Source: an uncultured Phycisphaerales bacterium (GTDB lineage: Bacteria > Planctomycetota > Phycisphaerae > Phycisphaerales > UBA1924). Taken from it: 5,245 nucleotides of DNA. The stretch spans positions 1 to 5,245 of the forward strand of contig CALAFV010000087.1 of the NCBI GenBank assembly GCA_937891445.1, written 5' to 3'. This document shows, piece after piece, positions 1 through 5,245 of the stretch (position 1 is the first letter of the stretch; each line of letters opens with the position of its first letter). The translations under genes and the position numbers were made by a program. The notes beneath the pieces are model-generated. The model saw only the letters and a list, made by a program, of their open reading frames with translations, was not told the DNA's origin and ran no database searches.

Positions 1-1
1 A

Positions 2-24
2 CTGCCCAGTCCCCGCTGCCCAGT
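2..24. repeat. Short direct repeat of CTGCCCAGT at window edge
   Basis: The nonamer CTGCCCAGT occurs at 2-10 and again at 16-24, separated by CCCCG, and a partial AGTGCCC follows at 22-28 right up to the ATG of the permease gene. The window starts inside this pattern, so the array may extend to the left. It leaves no purine-rich ribosome binding site before the permease start. It looks like a small intergenic minisatellite rather than coding sequence, but only two full units are visible. Confidence 0.5.
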
Positions 25-28
25 GCCC

Positions 29-1360
29 ATGTCCTTTCTGTTTGAGATGATGAAGCTCGGGCTGGCGAACCTCCGCCGCCACATGCTGCGGTCGATCCTC
101 ACGGCGCTGGGGATCATCCTCGGCGTCGCGGCGGTGATCGCGATGGTGTCGATCGGGGAGGGGTCGAAGCGCGAGGCGCTGGCGCAACTCGAGCGGCTGG
201 GGGCGAAGAACATCATCGTGCGGTCGCAGAAGCCGCCGGAGAGCCAGCAGCAGCAGGGCGGACAGCAGCGGTCGTTCATGCTGCGGTACGGGCTGACGCG
301 GCAGACGTTCAACGTGCTGAAGGAGAACTTCCCGGCGCTGGAGCAGGTGGTGCCGGTGAAGGCGGTGGGGTCGCAGGTGCTGCGGGGGGACCGCAAGGCG
401 ACGAGCCAGGCGTTCGGCACAACGCCGCAACTGGCGGAGGTGGCAAACCTGACGGTGGCGCGGGGGCGGTACCTGACGCAGGCGGACCTGGACGAGCAGG
501 CGCTGGTGTGCGTGCTCGGGCACGAGGTGGCCAGGCAGTTCTTCCCGTTCGACGACCCGCTGAACTCGACGATCCGGATCGACCGGACGATCCTGCGCGT
601 GGTGGGCGTGCTGGCGCCGGTGGGGCTCAGCGGCGGGGCGGGGGCGGCGCTGATCGGTCGGGACCTGAACCTGGACATCCACCTGCCGATCACGACGGCG
701 ACGAGCGTCTTCGGGGACCGGATCTTCCGCAGCGAGAGCGGGTCGCGCCAGGCGATGGAGGTGGAGATCACCGAGGCGTACCTGGTGGCGCCGACGCGCG
801 ACGACGTGATGGGGTACGCGGGGCTGATCCGGCGGGTGCTGGAGAGCCGGCACCCGGGGATGAAGGACATCACGATGATCGTGCCGTACGAACTTCTCGA
901 GAGCGCGCGGAAGAGCGCGCTGACGTGGAATCTCGTGCTGGGGTTCATCGCGGGGATCTCGCTGCTGGTGGGCGGGATCGGGATCATGAACATCATGCTC
1001 GCGAGCGTGACGGAGCGGACGCGCGAGATCGGGATCCGCCGCGCACTGGGGGCGACGCGGCGGCACATCACGTGGCAGTTCCTGATCGAGACGGGGGTGC
1101 TCAGCGCGATCGGCGGCTTGATCGGGGTGGGGCTGGGCGTGGGCGGGAGCGTGGTGCTGGGGTGGGGCGTGCCGCGGCTGCACCGGATGCCGGTGATCGG
1201 GGAGTTCTTCGGGGCGGACCTGACGATGCCGACGCAGGTGACAGGATGGTCGATCGGGCTGGCGTTCGCGGTGGCGGCGGCGACGGGGCTGATCTTCGGG
1301 ATCTACCCGGCGCTGAAGGCGGCGAAGCAGGACCCGATTGTGGCGCTGCGGCACGATTGA
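29..1360 (+). CDS. MacB/FtsX-family ABC transporter permease
   Basis: This is the membrane permease subunit of a type VII (MacB/LolCDE-like) ABC transporter, which uses cytoplasmic ATP hydrolysis to drive work in the periplasm such as efflux or lipoprotein release. The 443-residue product has the family layout: TM1 at about residues 23-42 (ending IAMVSIGEG), a periplasmic MacB_PCD-type domain at about 43-300, then TM2 (about 301-323), TM3 (353-380) and TM4 (407-430) forming the FtsX domain. Hallmarks are GGIGIMNIML followed by ERTREIGIRRALGATRRHI, and the closing YPALKAAKQDPIVALRHD. A glutamine-rich stretch lies at residues 73-80. There is no nucleotide-binding domain, so a separate ATPase gene is expected, probably upstream of the window. 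ATG 29 was chosen because the product then begins like relatives (a short amphipathic segment before NLRRHMLRS); GTG at 23 is also in frame and would add two residues. No Shine-Dalgarno sequence is visible. The substrate cannot be told from the sequence. Confidence 0.93.
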   Translation: MSFLFEMMKLGLANLRRHMLRSILTALGIILGVAAVIAMVSIGEGSKREALAQLERLGAKNIIVRSQKPPESQQQQGGQQRSFMLRYGLTRQTFNVLKENFPALEQVVPVKAVGSQVLRGDRKATSQAFGTTPQLAEVANLTVARGRYLTQADLDEQALVCVLGHEVARQFFPFDDPLNSTIRIDRTILRVVGVLAPVGLSGGAGAALIGRDLNLDIHLPITTATSVFGDRIFRSESGSRQAMEVEITEAYLVAPTRDDVMGYAGLIRRVLESRHPGMKDITMIVPYELLESARKSALTWNLVLGFIAGISLLVGGIGIMNIMLASVTERTREIGIRRALGATRRHITWQFLIETGVLSAIGGLIGVGLGVGGSVVLGWGVPRLHRMPVIGEFFGADLTMPTQVTGWSIGLAFAVAAATGLIFGIYPALKAAKQDPIVALRHD

Positions 1361-1365
1361 GAAGA

Positions 1366-1389
1366 TGAGCAGGTGAGCAGGTGGGGAGG
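1366..1389. repeat. Octamer tandem repeat TGAGCAGG
   Basis: TGAGCAGG occurs at 1366-1373 and 1374-1381 in perfect tandem, followed by a degenerate third unit TGGGGAGG at 1382-1389. The array begins six bases after the permease stop codon. It has no dyad symmetry and no T-run, so it is not a terminator. Copy number is low, and it could be a remnant of a longer intergenic minisatellite. Confidence 0.55.
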
Positions 1390-1477
1390 CACGGGAGTGT
1401 GAACGTGCGCCGACTCTGAAACGTGATCGCGTCGAGCGGCACATGTCCGACCAACGAGTTCAAGGCCGACGGTCGGG

Positions 1478-1630
1478 ATGATCCTGATCGAGTTCGTGGG
1501 TCAGCCGCGGGTCGAGATCCGCAAGATCCATGTGCATGCATATCGCTATCAGGGCCTCCCGCTGGCCGTGCGGCGGATTCCGTTGCACGAACCGCCCAAC
1601 GGGCTGATTGCGACCCTTTCCTGGACGTGA
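1478..1630 (+). CDS. Possible 50-residue small protein, unrecognised
   Basis: An ATG at 1478 opens 50 codons ending at TGA 1628-1630. The product starts MILIEFVGQPRVEIRKIHV and ends NGLIATLSWT. It looks protein-like: hydrophobic and charged residues alternate as in beta strands, there is a P-P-N-G turn, and no low-complexity runs occur. Ten of the 49 codons after the start end in A or T, against three of the first 49 codons of the mutase, so codon use is less typical than in the neighbours. The ribosome binding site is weak (AAGG at 1462-1465, 12 bases away). However, a 12-codon ORF from ATG 1443 (MSDQRVQGRRSG) ends in TGA at 1479-1481, giving an ATGA overlap consistent with translational coupling or with one frameshifted gene. 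I do not recognise the family, and it may be a chance ORF or a gene remnant. Confidence 0.33.
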   Translation: MILIEFVGQPRVEIRKIHVHAYRYQGLPLAVRRIPLHEPPNGLIATLSWT

Positions 1631-1656
1631 CGGGTCCGGCCGAGGGGCGCATGGGC

Positions 1657-1668
1657 TCCGGATCCGGA
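1657..1668. repeat. 12-base perfect palindrome TCCGGATCCGGA
   Basis: TCCGGATCCGGA reads the same on both strands and is also a tandem of two TCCGGA hexamers; a related TTCGGG follows at 1669-1674. The block is also flanked by two direct copies of GGGCTC, at 1653-1658 and 1672-1677. It lies about 165 bases upstream of the mutase start, where an operator could sit, but no regulator is linked to it here and chance is plausible in GC-rich DNA. Confidence 0.35.
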
Positions 1669-1789
1669 TTCGGGCTCGCGTCGGCTCTTTTCGGGGCCTC
1701 TCCAACCGTTCAAATACCTGACAAAAGGTGACTCTGGACGGGTACTCCCCTACCCTTGCCGGCCCTTCCGGTCCTCTTCTTGGCCCCTT

Positions 1790-1814
1790 CCCGGCCCCCG
1801 ACGGGTGGTCCGGG
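1790..1814 (+). promoter_or_regulatory. Possible leader hairpin before the mutase RBS
   Basis: CCCGGCC at 1790-1796 can pair with GG(T)CCGGG at 1807-1814 (one bulged T), and inside it CCC 1797-1799 can pair with GGG 1803-1805 around a GAC loop. This gives a roughly ten-pair GC stem ending seven bases before the ribosome binding site. It lies at the end of a pyrimidine-rich stretch and could affect translation of the mutase. It matches no riboswitch class that I recognise. Confidence 0.25.
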
Positions 1815-1820
1815 CGTGAG

Positions 1821-1826
1821 AGGGAG
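1821..1826 (+). promoter_or_regulatory. Ribosome binding site of the mutase gene
   Basis: AGGGAG, within GAGAGGGAG, ends five bases before ATG 1832. It is the only clear Shine-Dalgarno signal before any of the three main genes, and it fixes the mutase start. Confidence 0.7.
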
Positions 1827-1831
1827 TTCCC

Positions 1832-3265
1832 ATGCTCGGCAAGGTTTTCAAGGCGTACGACATCCGGGGGACCTACCCCGATCCGCTGAACGAGCAGATG
1901 GCCTGGCAGATCGGGTACGGGTGCTCCAAGTTCCTGCTCCAGGATGCGCAGGCGGCGGGGGAGACGGCGCCGATGATGCGGAACATCCTCGTCGGGCGGG
2001 ACATGCGCAAGTCGTCGCCGTCGCTGACCAAGGCGCTGATCCAGGGGATCACGGACCACGGGGGGAACGTGATCGACGTGGGGATGGTGGACACGCCGCT
2101 GCTGTACTTCGCGATCAACCACCTGGACTGCGCCGGGGGGGTGATGACGACGGCGAGCCACAACCCGCCGCAGTACAACGGGTTCAAGGTGTCCAAGCGC
2201 AAGGCCAAGCCGGTCGGTGAGGCGACGGGGCTGGCGGAGGTGCGGAAGTATGCCGCGACGGTGGACCGGGCGACGCTTCAGCCGGCCGGGGGGCGCGTCG
2301 AGACGCGGGACCTGTGGGACGCGTACGGGCGGCACGTGCGGTCGTTCCTCGACATGGCGGCGATCAAGAAGCGGCCGCTGAAGGTCGTGATCGACGCGAG
2401 CAACGGGATGGCGGGGACGATGGTGCCGAAGGTCTTCGGGAAGAAGGGGGAACTGGTCCCCGGGCTGGAGATCCTGGAGATCAACTTCGACAACACCAAG
2501 GGGGAGTTCGTGCACGAGCCCAACCCGCTGGTGGCGTCGAACCTGGCGCAGACGCGCGAGCGGGTCGTCGCGGACAAGGCGGACGTCGGGTTCTGCTTCG
2601 ACGGGGATGCGGACCGGTGCGTGGCGGTGGACGAGACGGGGGCGATCATCGGGTGCGACATTCTGTCGGCGCTGCTGGCGCAGCACCTCCTGAAGAAGGC
2701 GGGGGTGCCGGGGATGGCGGTGGTGTACGACCTGCGGTCGAGCAAGGCGCTGCCGGAGGAGATCGTCAAGGCGGGGGGCAGGCCGGTGCGGTCGCGCGTC
2801 GGGCACGTGTTCATGAAGCAGGCGATGGCGGAGCACCGCGCGGTCTTCGGCGGCGAACTCAGCGGGCACTTCTACTTCCGCGAGAACTTCTCGGCCGACT
2901 CGGGGGCGATCGCGATGGCGAGCGTGCTGACGATCCTGGCGCAGAGCGGCAAGAAACTCAGCCAGTTGGTGAAGCCGATCGCGCGGTACGTGCAGTCGGG
3001 GGAGATCAACTTCCACATCGAGGACAAGGATGGGGCGCTGCGGCAACTGAAGGAGGTCTTCGCGGGCGTCGCGGGTCCGGGGCAGATCGACGAACTGGAT
3101 GGGGTGACGATCGACTGCTTCCAGCAGCACGGGTGGTGGTGCAACGTGCGCAAGAGCAACACGGAGCCGCTGCTGCGGCTGAACCTCGAGGCCCGCGACG
3201 CGGGGATCCTGGAGCGGGTGCTGACGCAGATCGCGCCGCTGCTGGGGCAGCGGGTGGCGCATTAG
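1832..3265 (+). CDS. manB: Phosphomannomutase/phosphoglucomutase
   Basis: This cytoplasmic enzyme of the alpha-D-phosphohexomutase superfamily interconverts mannose 6-phosphate and mannose 1-phosphate (often also the glucose pair), supplying precursors for GDP-mannose, lipopolysaccharide or exopolysaccharide, and glycogen. The 477 residues are close to the length of AlgC-type enzymes (about 460). All four domain signatures are intact: the N-terminal KAYDIRGTYPD (residues 7-17); the phosphoserine loop TTASHNP with catalytic Ser109; the Mg2+ loop DGDADR at 257-262; the sugar-binding loop GELSGH at 341-346; and the phosphate-binding loop RKSNTEPLLRLNLEA from 440. ATG 1832 is supported by the AGGGAG site and by the canonical start of domain I. 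It sits after a long leader, so it probably has its own promoter, and it ends 120 bases before the next gene on the same strand. Sequence alone does not settle mannose against glucose preference; the symbol reflects the family. A run of seven G (2135-2141) just before the catalytic loop is intact in frame. Confidence 0.95.
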   Translation: MLGKVFKAYDIRGTYPDPLNEQMAWQIGYGCSKFLLQDAQAAGETAPMMRNILVGRDMRKSSPSLTKALIQGITDHGGNVIDVGMVDTPLLYFAINHLDCAGGVMTTASHNPPQYNGFKVSKRKAKPVGEATGLAEVRKYAATVDRATLQPAGGRVETRDLWDAYGRHVRSFLDMAAIKKRPLKVVIDASNGMAGTMVPKVFGKKGELVPGLEILEINFDNTKGEFVHEPNPLVASNLAQTRERVVADKADVGFCFDGDADRCVAVDETGAIIGCDILSALLAQHLLKKAGVPGMAVVYDLRSSKALPEEIVKAGGRPVRSRVGHVFMKQAMAEHRAVFGGELSGHFYFRENFSADSGAIAMASVLTILAQSGKKLSQLVKPIARYVQSGEINFHIEDKDGALRQLKEVFAGVAGPGQIDELDGVTIDCFQQHGWWCNVRKSNTEPLLRLNLEARDAGILERVLTQIAPLLGQRVAH

Positions 3266-3290
3266 CGCGGCGGCCGCGGAGCGGCGCGCG

Positions 3291-3305
3291 GGCCGGGTGA
3301 CGGCC
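3291..3305 (+). terminator. Weak hairpin after the mutase gene
   Basis: GGCCG (3291-3295) and CGGCC (3301-3305) can form a five-pair stem around a GGTGA loop, 25 bases after the mutase stop, followed by TTAGACTT. There is no proper T-run, so it is a poor intrinsic terminator at best. The preceding bases (3266-3290) are GC palindromic sequence, including GCGGCCGC at 3270-3277, which may add structure. Confidence 0.25.
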
Positions 3306-3306
3306 T

Positions 3307-3312
3307 TAGACT
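3307..3312 (+). promoter_or_regulatory. Possible -10 element TAGACT
   Basis: TAGACT matches the -10 consensus TATAAT at four of six positions and lies about 75 bases before the P-loop gene. No acceptable -35 hexamer is found 16-18 bases upstream, where the sequence is only G and C. If used, it would give the NTPase its own transcript. Confidence 0.2.
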
Positions 3313-3385
3313 TGGTCGGCGGCCTCCGCGCGTGGCTGCTTCCGCCGCTGGAGCGTCGAGCGTCCGCTGACCGGTCCATATCGCC

Positions 3386-5083
3386 ATGAACCTCGCGAGC
3401 TTCTTCAAGCACTGGAAGATCACGGAGAACCCCTTCCGGGGTGAGGAGGCGCGGCACGATCCGGTGTTCCTGCGCATCGGTGCGGGGGGCGACGGGCGCG
3501 GGGCGGCGGGGGCGGAGGCACAGGCCGCCGCGGCGGGGGACTGGGAGGCGCGCGGGGTCATCATCACGGCGGAGGGGACGGCGCCCGCGCAGGGGGCGGC
3601 GGGGTCCGCGCCGGGAGCCAACGGCGCGGCGCAGCAAGGCGTGCGGGCCGTGCACTCGGACTTCGAGAAGATCGCGGGGGACCTGGACCGGCCGTCGGCG
3701 GCGATCGTCTTCGGGGAGAAGGGGAGCGGGAAGACGGCGATCCGGATTCAACTGGGCGAGCGCGTGGAGGCGCACAACAAGGAGCACCCCGCGTCGCGGT
3801 GCCTGATGGTCGCGTACGACGACCTGAACCCGATCCTGGACCGGTTCGTGGACCGCGTTGGGGACGAGCGGCGGAAGCGGGACACGACGGAGGTGCTGTC
3901 GCGCTTCCGGCTTGTGGATCACATCGACGCGATCCTGGGGCTGGTGGTGCCGCGGATCGTGGACACGCTGCTGGGGGAGCAGCAGGGGGACCCTGAGCCG
4001 CTGGACCTGGGGCCGGAGCCGCGGAAGGCGATCCGGCGGGCGGATGCGAGCGTGCGGAAGGACCTGCTGCTGCTGCAGGCGCTGTACGACCGCGCGGGGC
4101 TGGCGCCGGAGCGGACGCGGCGGCTGCGCCGGCTCCTGCGGCTTGGGCCGCCGCGGGCGGTGCGGGTGTGGGGGACGCTGGCGTACGCGGGGTGGGTGGC
4201 GCCGCTGGCGGCGGCGGTGATCATCTGGCTCAACGTCGGCTTTGACTGGGGGCTGGCGGCGCAGGTGCTGGTGGGCGCACTGACGCTCGCGTGGCTGGCG
4301 GTGCTGCTGAAGTGGGCGGCGGTTGATCGGCTGGCGATGCTGCGGCTGGGGCGCCGCGTGCGGAAGCAGATCCGCGTGTCGGGGCGGACGGACGGGTCGT
4401 ACGCGCGGTCGCTGGCGCAGTTGGAACTGGGGCGGGGGGAGACGGCGGGTGCGTCGCTGCTGCCGCTGACGGACTCGGACGATCCGCGGTACGCGATGAT
4501 CGACCGGCTGCGCCGGGTGCTGCGGGTCTTCGGGTACACGAGCGTGATGGTGGTGGTGGACCGGGTGGATGAGCCGACGCTGATCAGCGGGGACCCGGAG
4601 AAGATGCGGGCGGTGGTGTGGCCGCTGCTGAACAACAAGTTCCTCGCGCAGCAGGGCGTGGGGATCAAACTGCTGCTGCCGATCGAACTGCGGCACGCGC
4701 TGTTCCGGGAGTCGGCTGCGTTCTTCCAGGAGGCGCGGCTCGACAAGCAGAACCTGATCGAGCGGCTGATCTGGACGGGGGCGATGCTGTACGACCTGTG
4801 CAACGCCCGGCTGGCGGCCTGCCGCGAGCCGGGGGCCGAGCCCATCACGGTCCTCGACCTGTTCGCGGAGGACGTGACGCGGCAGGACCTGGTGGACGCG
4901 CTTGACCAGATGCACCAGCCGCGGGACGCGTTCAAGTTGCTGTACCAGTGCCTGAGCGAGCACTGCTCGAACGTGACGGAGGACCAGGCGCAGTGGCGGA
5001 TCCCGCGCCTGGTGCTCGAGAGCGTCCGGAAAGAGCAGAGCGAGCGGGTGAGGCAACTTTATCGAGGCGTGCGGCCCGCGTAA
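3386..5083 (+). CDS. Membrane-anchored P-loop NTPase with KAP-like layout
   Basis: The 565-residue protein is a P-loop NTPase of unknown cellular role. It begins FFKHWKITENPFRGEEARHD (residues 6-25), resembling the N-terminus of ExeA-like ATPases. A Gly/Ala-rich, probably unstructured linker follows (about 32-85). Walker A is GEKGSGKT (110-117). A basic helical stretch rich in Arg (about 205-258) leads into two membrane helices (about 262-283 and 288-308) joined by a very short loop, then another basic stretch. Walker B is VMVVVDRVDE (387-396), with Asp392 and a likely catalytic Asp395/Glu396 pair. KLLLPIEL (428-435) could be sensor 1, and a helical region with DKQNLIERL and RDAFKLLYQ follows. 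Positive flanks place both ends in the cytoplasm. Membrane helices between Walker A and B recall KAP NTPases, while the DRVDE motif also recalls the Sll1717-type P-loop ATPases; family assignment is therefore tentative. ATG 3386 is the first start after an in-frame TGA at 3368, and no Shine-Dalgarno site is seen. Confidence 0.85.
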   Translation: MNLASFFKHWKITENPFRGEEARHDPVFLRIGAGGDGRGAAGAEAQAAAAGDWEARGVIITAEGTAPAQGAAGSAPGANGAAQQGVRAVHSDFEKIAGDLDRPSAAIVFGEKGSGKTAIRIQLGERVEAHNKEHPASRCLMVAYDDLNPILDRFVDRVGDERRKRDTTEVLSRFRLVDHIDAILGLVVPRIVDTLLGEQQGDPEPLDLGPEPRKAIRRADASVRKDLLLLQALYDRAGLAPERTRRLRRLLRLGPPRAVRVWGTLAYAGWVAPLAAAVIIWLNVGFDWGLAAQVLVGALTLAWLAVLLKWAAVDRLAMLRLGRRVRKQIRVSGRTDGSYARSLAQLELGRGETAGASLLPLTDSDDPRYAMIDRLRRVLRVFGYTSVMVVVDRVDEPTLISGDPEKMRAVVWPLLNNKFLAQQGVGIKLLLPIELRHALFRESAAFFQEARLDKQNLIERLIWTGAMLYDLCNARLAACREPGAEPITVLDLFAEDVTRQDLVDALDQMHQPRDAFKLLYQCLSEHCSNVTEDQAQWRIPRLVLESVRKEQSERVRQLYRGVRPA

Positions 5084-5121
5084 CGCGGCGGCCGGCGCAC
5101 CCCAGATCGCAAAGACCGCAT

Positions 5122-5135
5122 AACCGGAACCGGTT
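5122..5135. repeat. Inverted repeat AACCGG-AA-CCGGTT
   Basis: Two perfect six-base arms are separated by AA, 38 bases after the NTPase stop codon. The right part also reads as the palindrome AACCGGTT (5128-5135) and overlaps a -35-like TTGACG (5134-5139). It could be an operator for a gene to the right, but no convincing -10 follows at normal spacing. Confidence 0.35.
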
Positions 5136-5162
5136 GACGCTCCGTGCGCCCGGTTGCGGTTG
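5131..5162. repeat. Three copies of CGGTTG
   Basis: CGGTTG occurs at 5131-5136, 5151-5156 and 5157-5162, the last two in direct tandem. The first copy overlaps the inverted repeat at 5122-5135. Same-strand iterated hexamers can be regulator-binding sites, but three copies in GC-rich DNA may be chance. The rest of 5084-5245 holds no gene; near the right edge GACCGGC is repeated in tandem (5206-5212 and 5213-5219). Confidence 0.3.
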
Positions 5163-5245
5163 CCTCATGAGCGGGCATCTCACTGTGCGCCGATAGGTTT
5201 GTGACGACCGGCGACCGGCGGTCAGACGAGCCGTGGATCGGCGGG

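Larger units (their letters stand above)
1361..1831. other. 471-base intergenic region between permease and mutase
   Basis: This gap holds the octamer repeat just after the permease, a possible small ORF (1478-1630), a 12-base palindrome (1657-1668), and a pyrimidine-rich leader from about 1745 to 1799. A second short repeat, AACGTG, is at 1402-1407 and 1420-1425. No rho-independent terminator with a T-run was found after the permease. A -35-like CTGACA (1718-1723, five of six to TTGACA) is present, but the best -10 partner, TACTCC at 1743-1748 with a 19-base spacer, is poor, so no promoter is called. A further short dyad, GGGTA at 1740-1744 and TACCC at 1751-1755, overlaps this position. The mutase promoter most likely lies in the right half of the gap. 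Confidence 0.6.

Noticed and set aside
508..1368. Long second + strand frame within the permease gene.
   Set aside because: Its translation is an Arg/Gly/Ala/Asp-rich low-complexity shadow; the overlapping frame encodes clear FtsX-family motifs.
1423..1731. A 102-codon + strand frame in the intergenic gap, opening at GTG 1423.
   Set aside because: The product is Gly/Ala/Ser/Arg-rich without recognisable structure and spans the palindrome region. The 50-codon frame it overlaps looks more like a protein.
2135..2141. Run of seven G just before the mutase catalytic loop, considered as a phase-variation site.
   Set aside because: The frame is intact, G-runs are common throughout these genes because of GGG and NNG codon use, and a central metabolic mutase is an unlikely phase-variable target.
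1460..5056. A stop-free frame of almost 1,200 codons on the minus strand, antisense to the mutase and NTPase genes.
   Set aside because: It is exactly in codon register with both genes, so it needs only the absence of TTA, CTA and TCA codons, which are rare at this GC content. Its translation is a low-complexity Arg/Pro/His/Gln sequence with no domain, while the + strand frames carry intact family motifs.
3386..5083. Reading the P-loop protein as part of an anti-phage defence island.
   Set aside because: Some KAP-like NTPases act in phage exclusion, but the neighbours are a permease and a sugar-phosphate mutase, with no nuclease, toxin, recombinase or mobile element nearby.
5134..5139. TTGACG as the -35 of a promoter in the tail.
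   Set aside because: At 16-18 bases downstream there is no hexamer resembling TATAAT; the nearest candidate, TAGGTT at 5194-5199, is far too distant.

Overview
The window is very GC-rich (about two thirds G+C or more by eye), and all recognisable genes are on the + strand. Codons end mostly in G (GTG, CTG, GGG, CGG, GCG), so the coding strands look purine- and G-heavy. Together with weak or absent Shine-Dalgarno signals before two of the three main genes, this is compatible with a bacterium such as a Phycisphaera-like planctomycete. That placement is an inference from style and recollection of similar proteins, not proof. No rRNA, tRNA, CRISPR array, transposase or phage gene was seen.

Layout: (1) 29-1360, a MacB/FtsX-type ABC transporter permease whose start directly abuts a short repeated motif at the left edge and whose end is followed by octamer tandem repeats. 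(2) 1361-1831, a 471-base gap with different, more C- and T-rich composition. It contains a possible 50-codon small ORF (1478-1630) coupled by an ATGA overlap to a 12-codon leader ORF, a 12-base palindrome, a pyrimidine-rich leader, and a possible hairpin just before a good ribosome binding site. (3) 1832-3265, a phosphomannomutase/phosphoglucomutase with all four family motifs intact. (4) 3266-3385, a short GC-rich spacer. (5) 3386-5083, a 565-residue P-loop NTPase with a two-helix membrane hairpin between Walker A and Walker B, a KAP-like architecture. (6) 5084-5245, a non-coding tail with an inverted repeat and CGGTTG repeats.

The genes do not form an obvious pathway. The permease would need an ATPase and probably a periplasmic partner encoded elsewhere. 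The sugar-phosphate mutase feeds nucleotide-sugar and polysaccharide synthesis. The membrane P-loop NTPase is the least understood gene and the best candidate for undescribed biology, although its neighbours look like housekeeping genes rather than a defence island.
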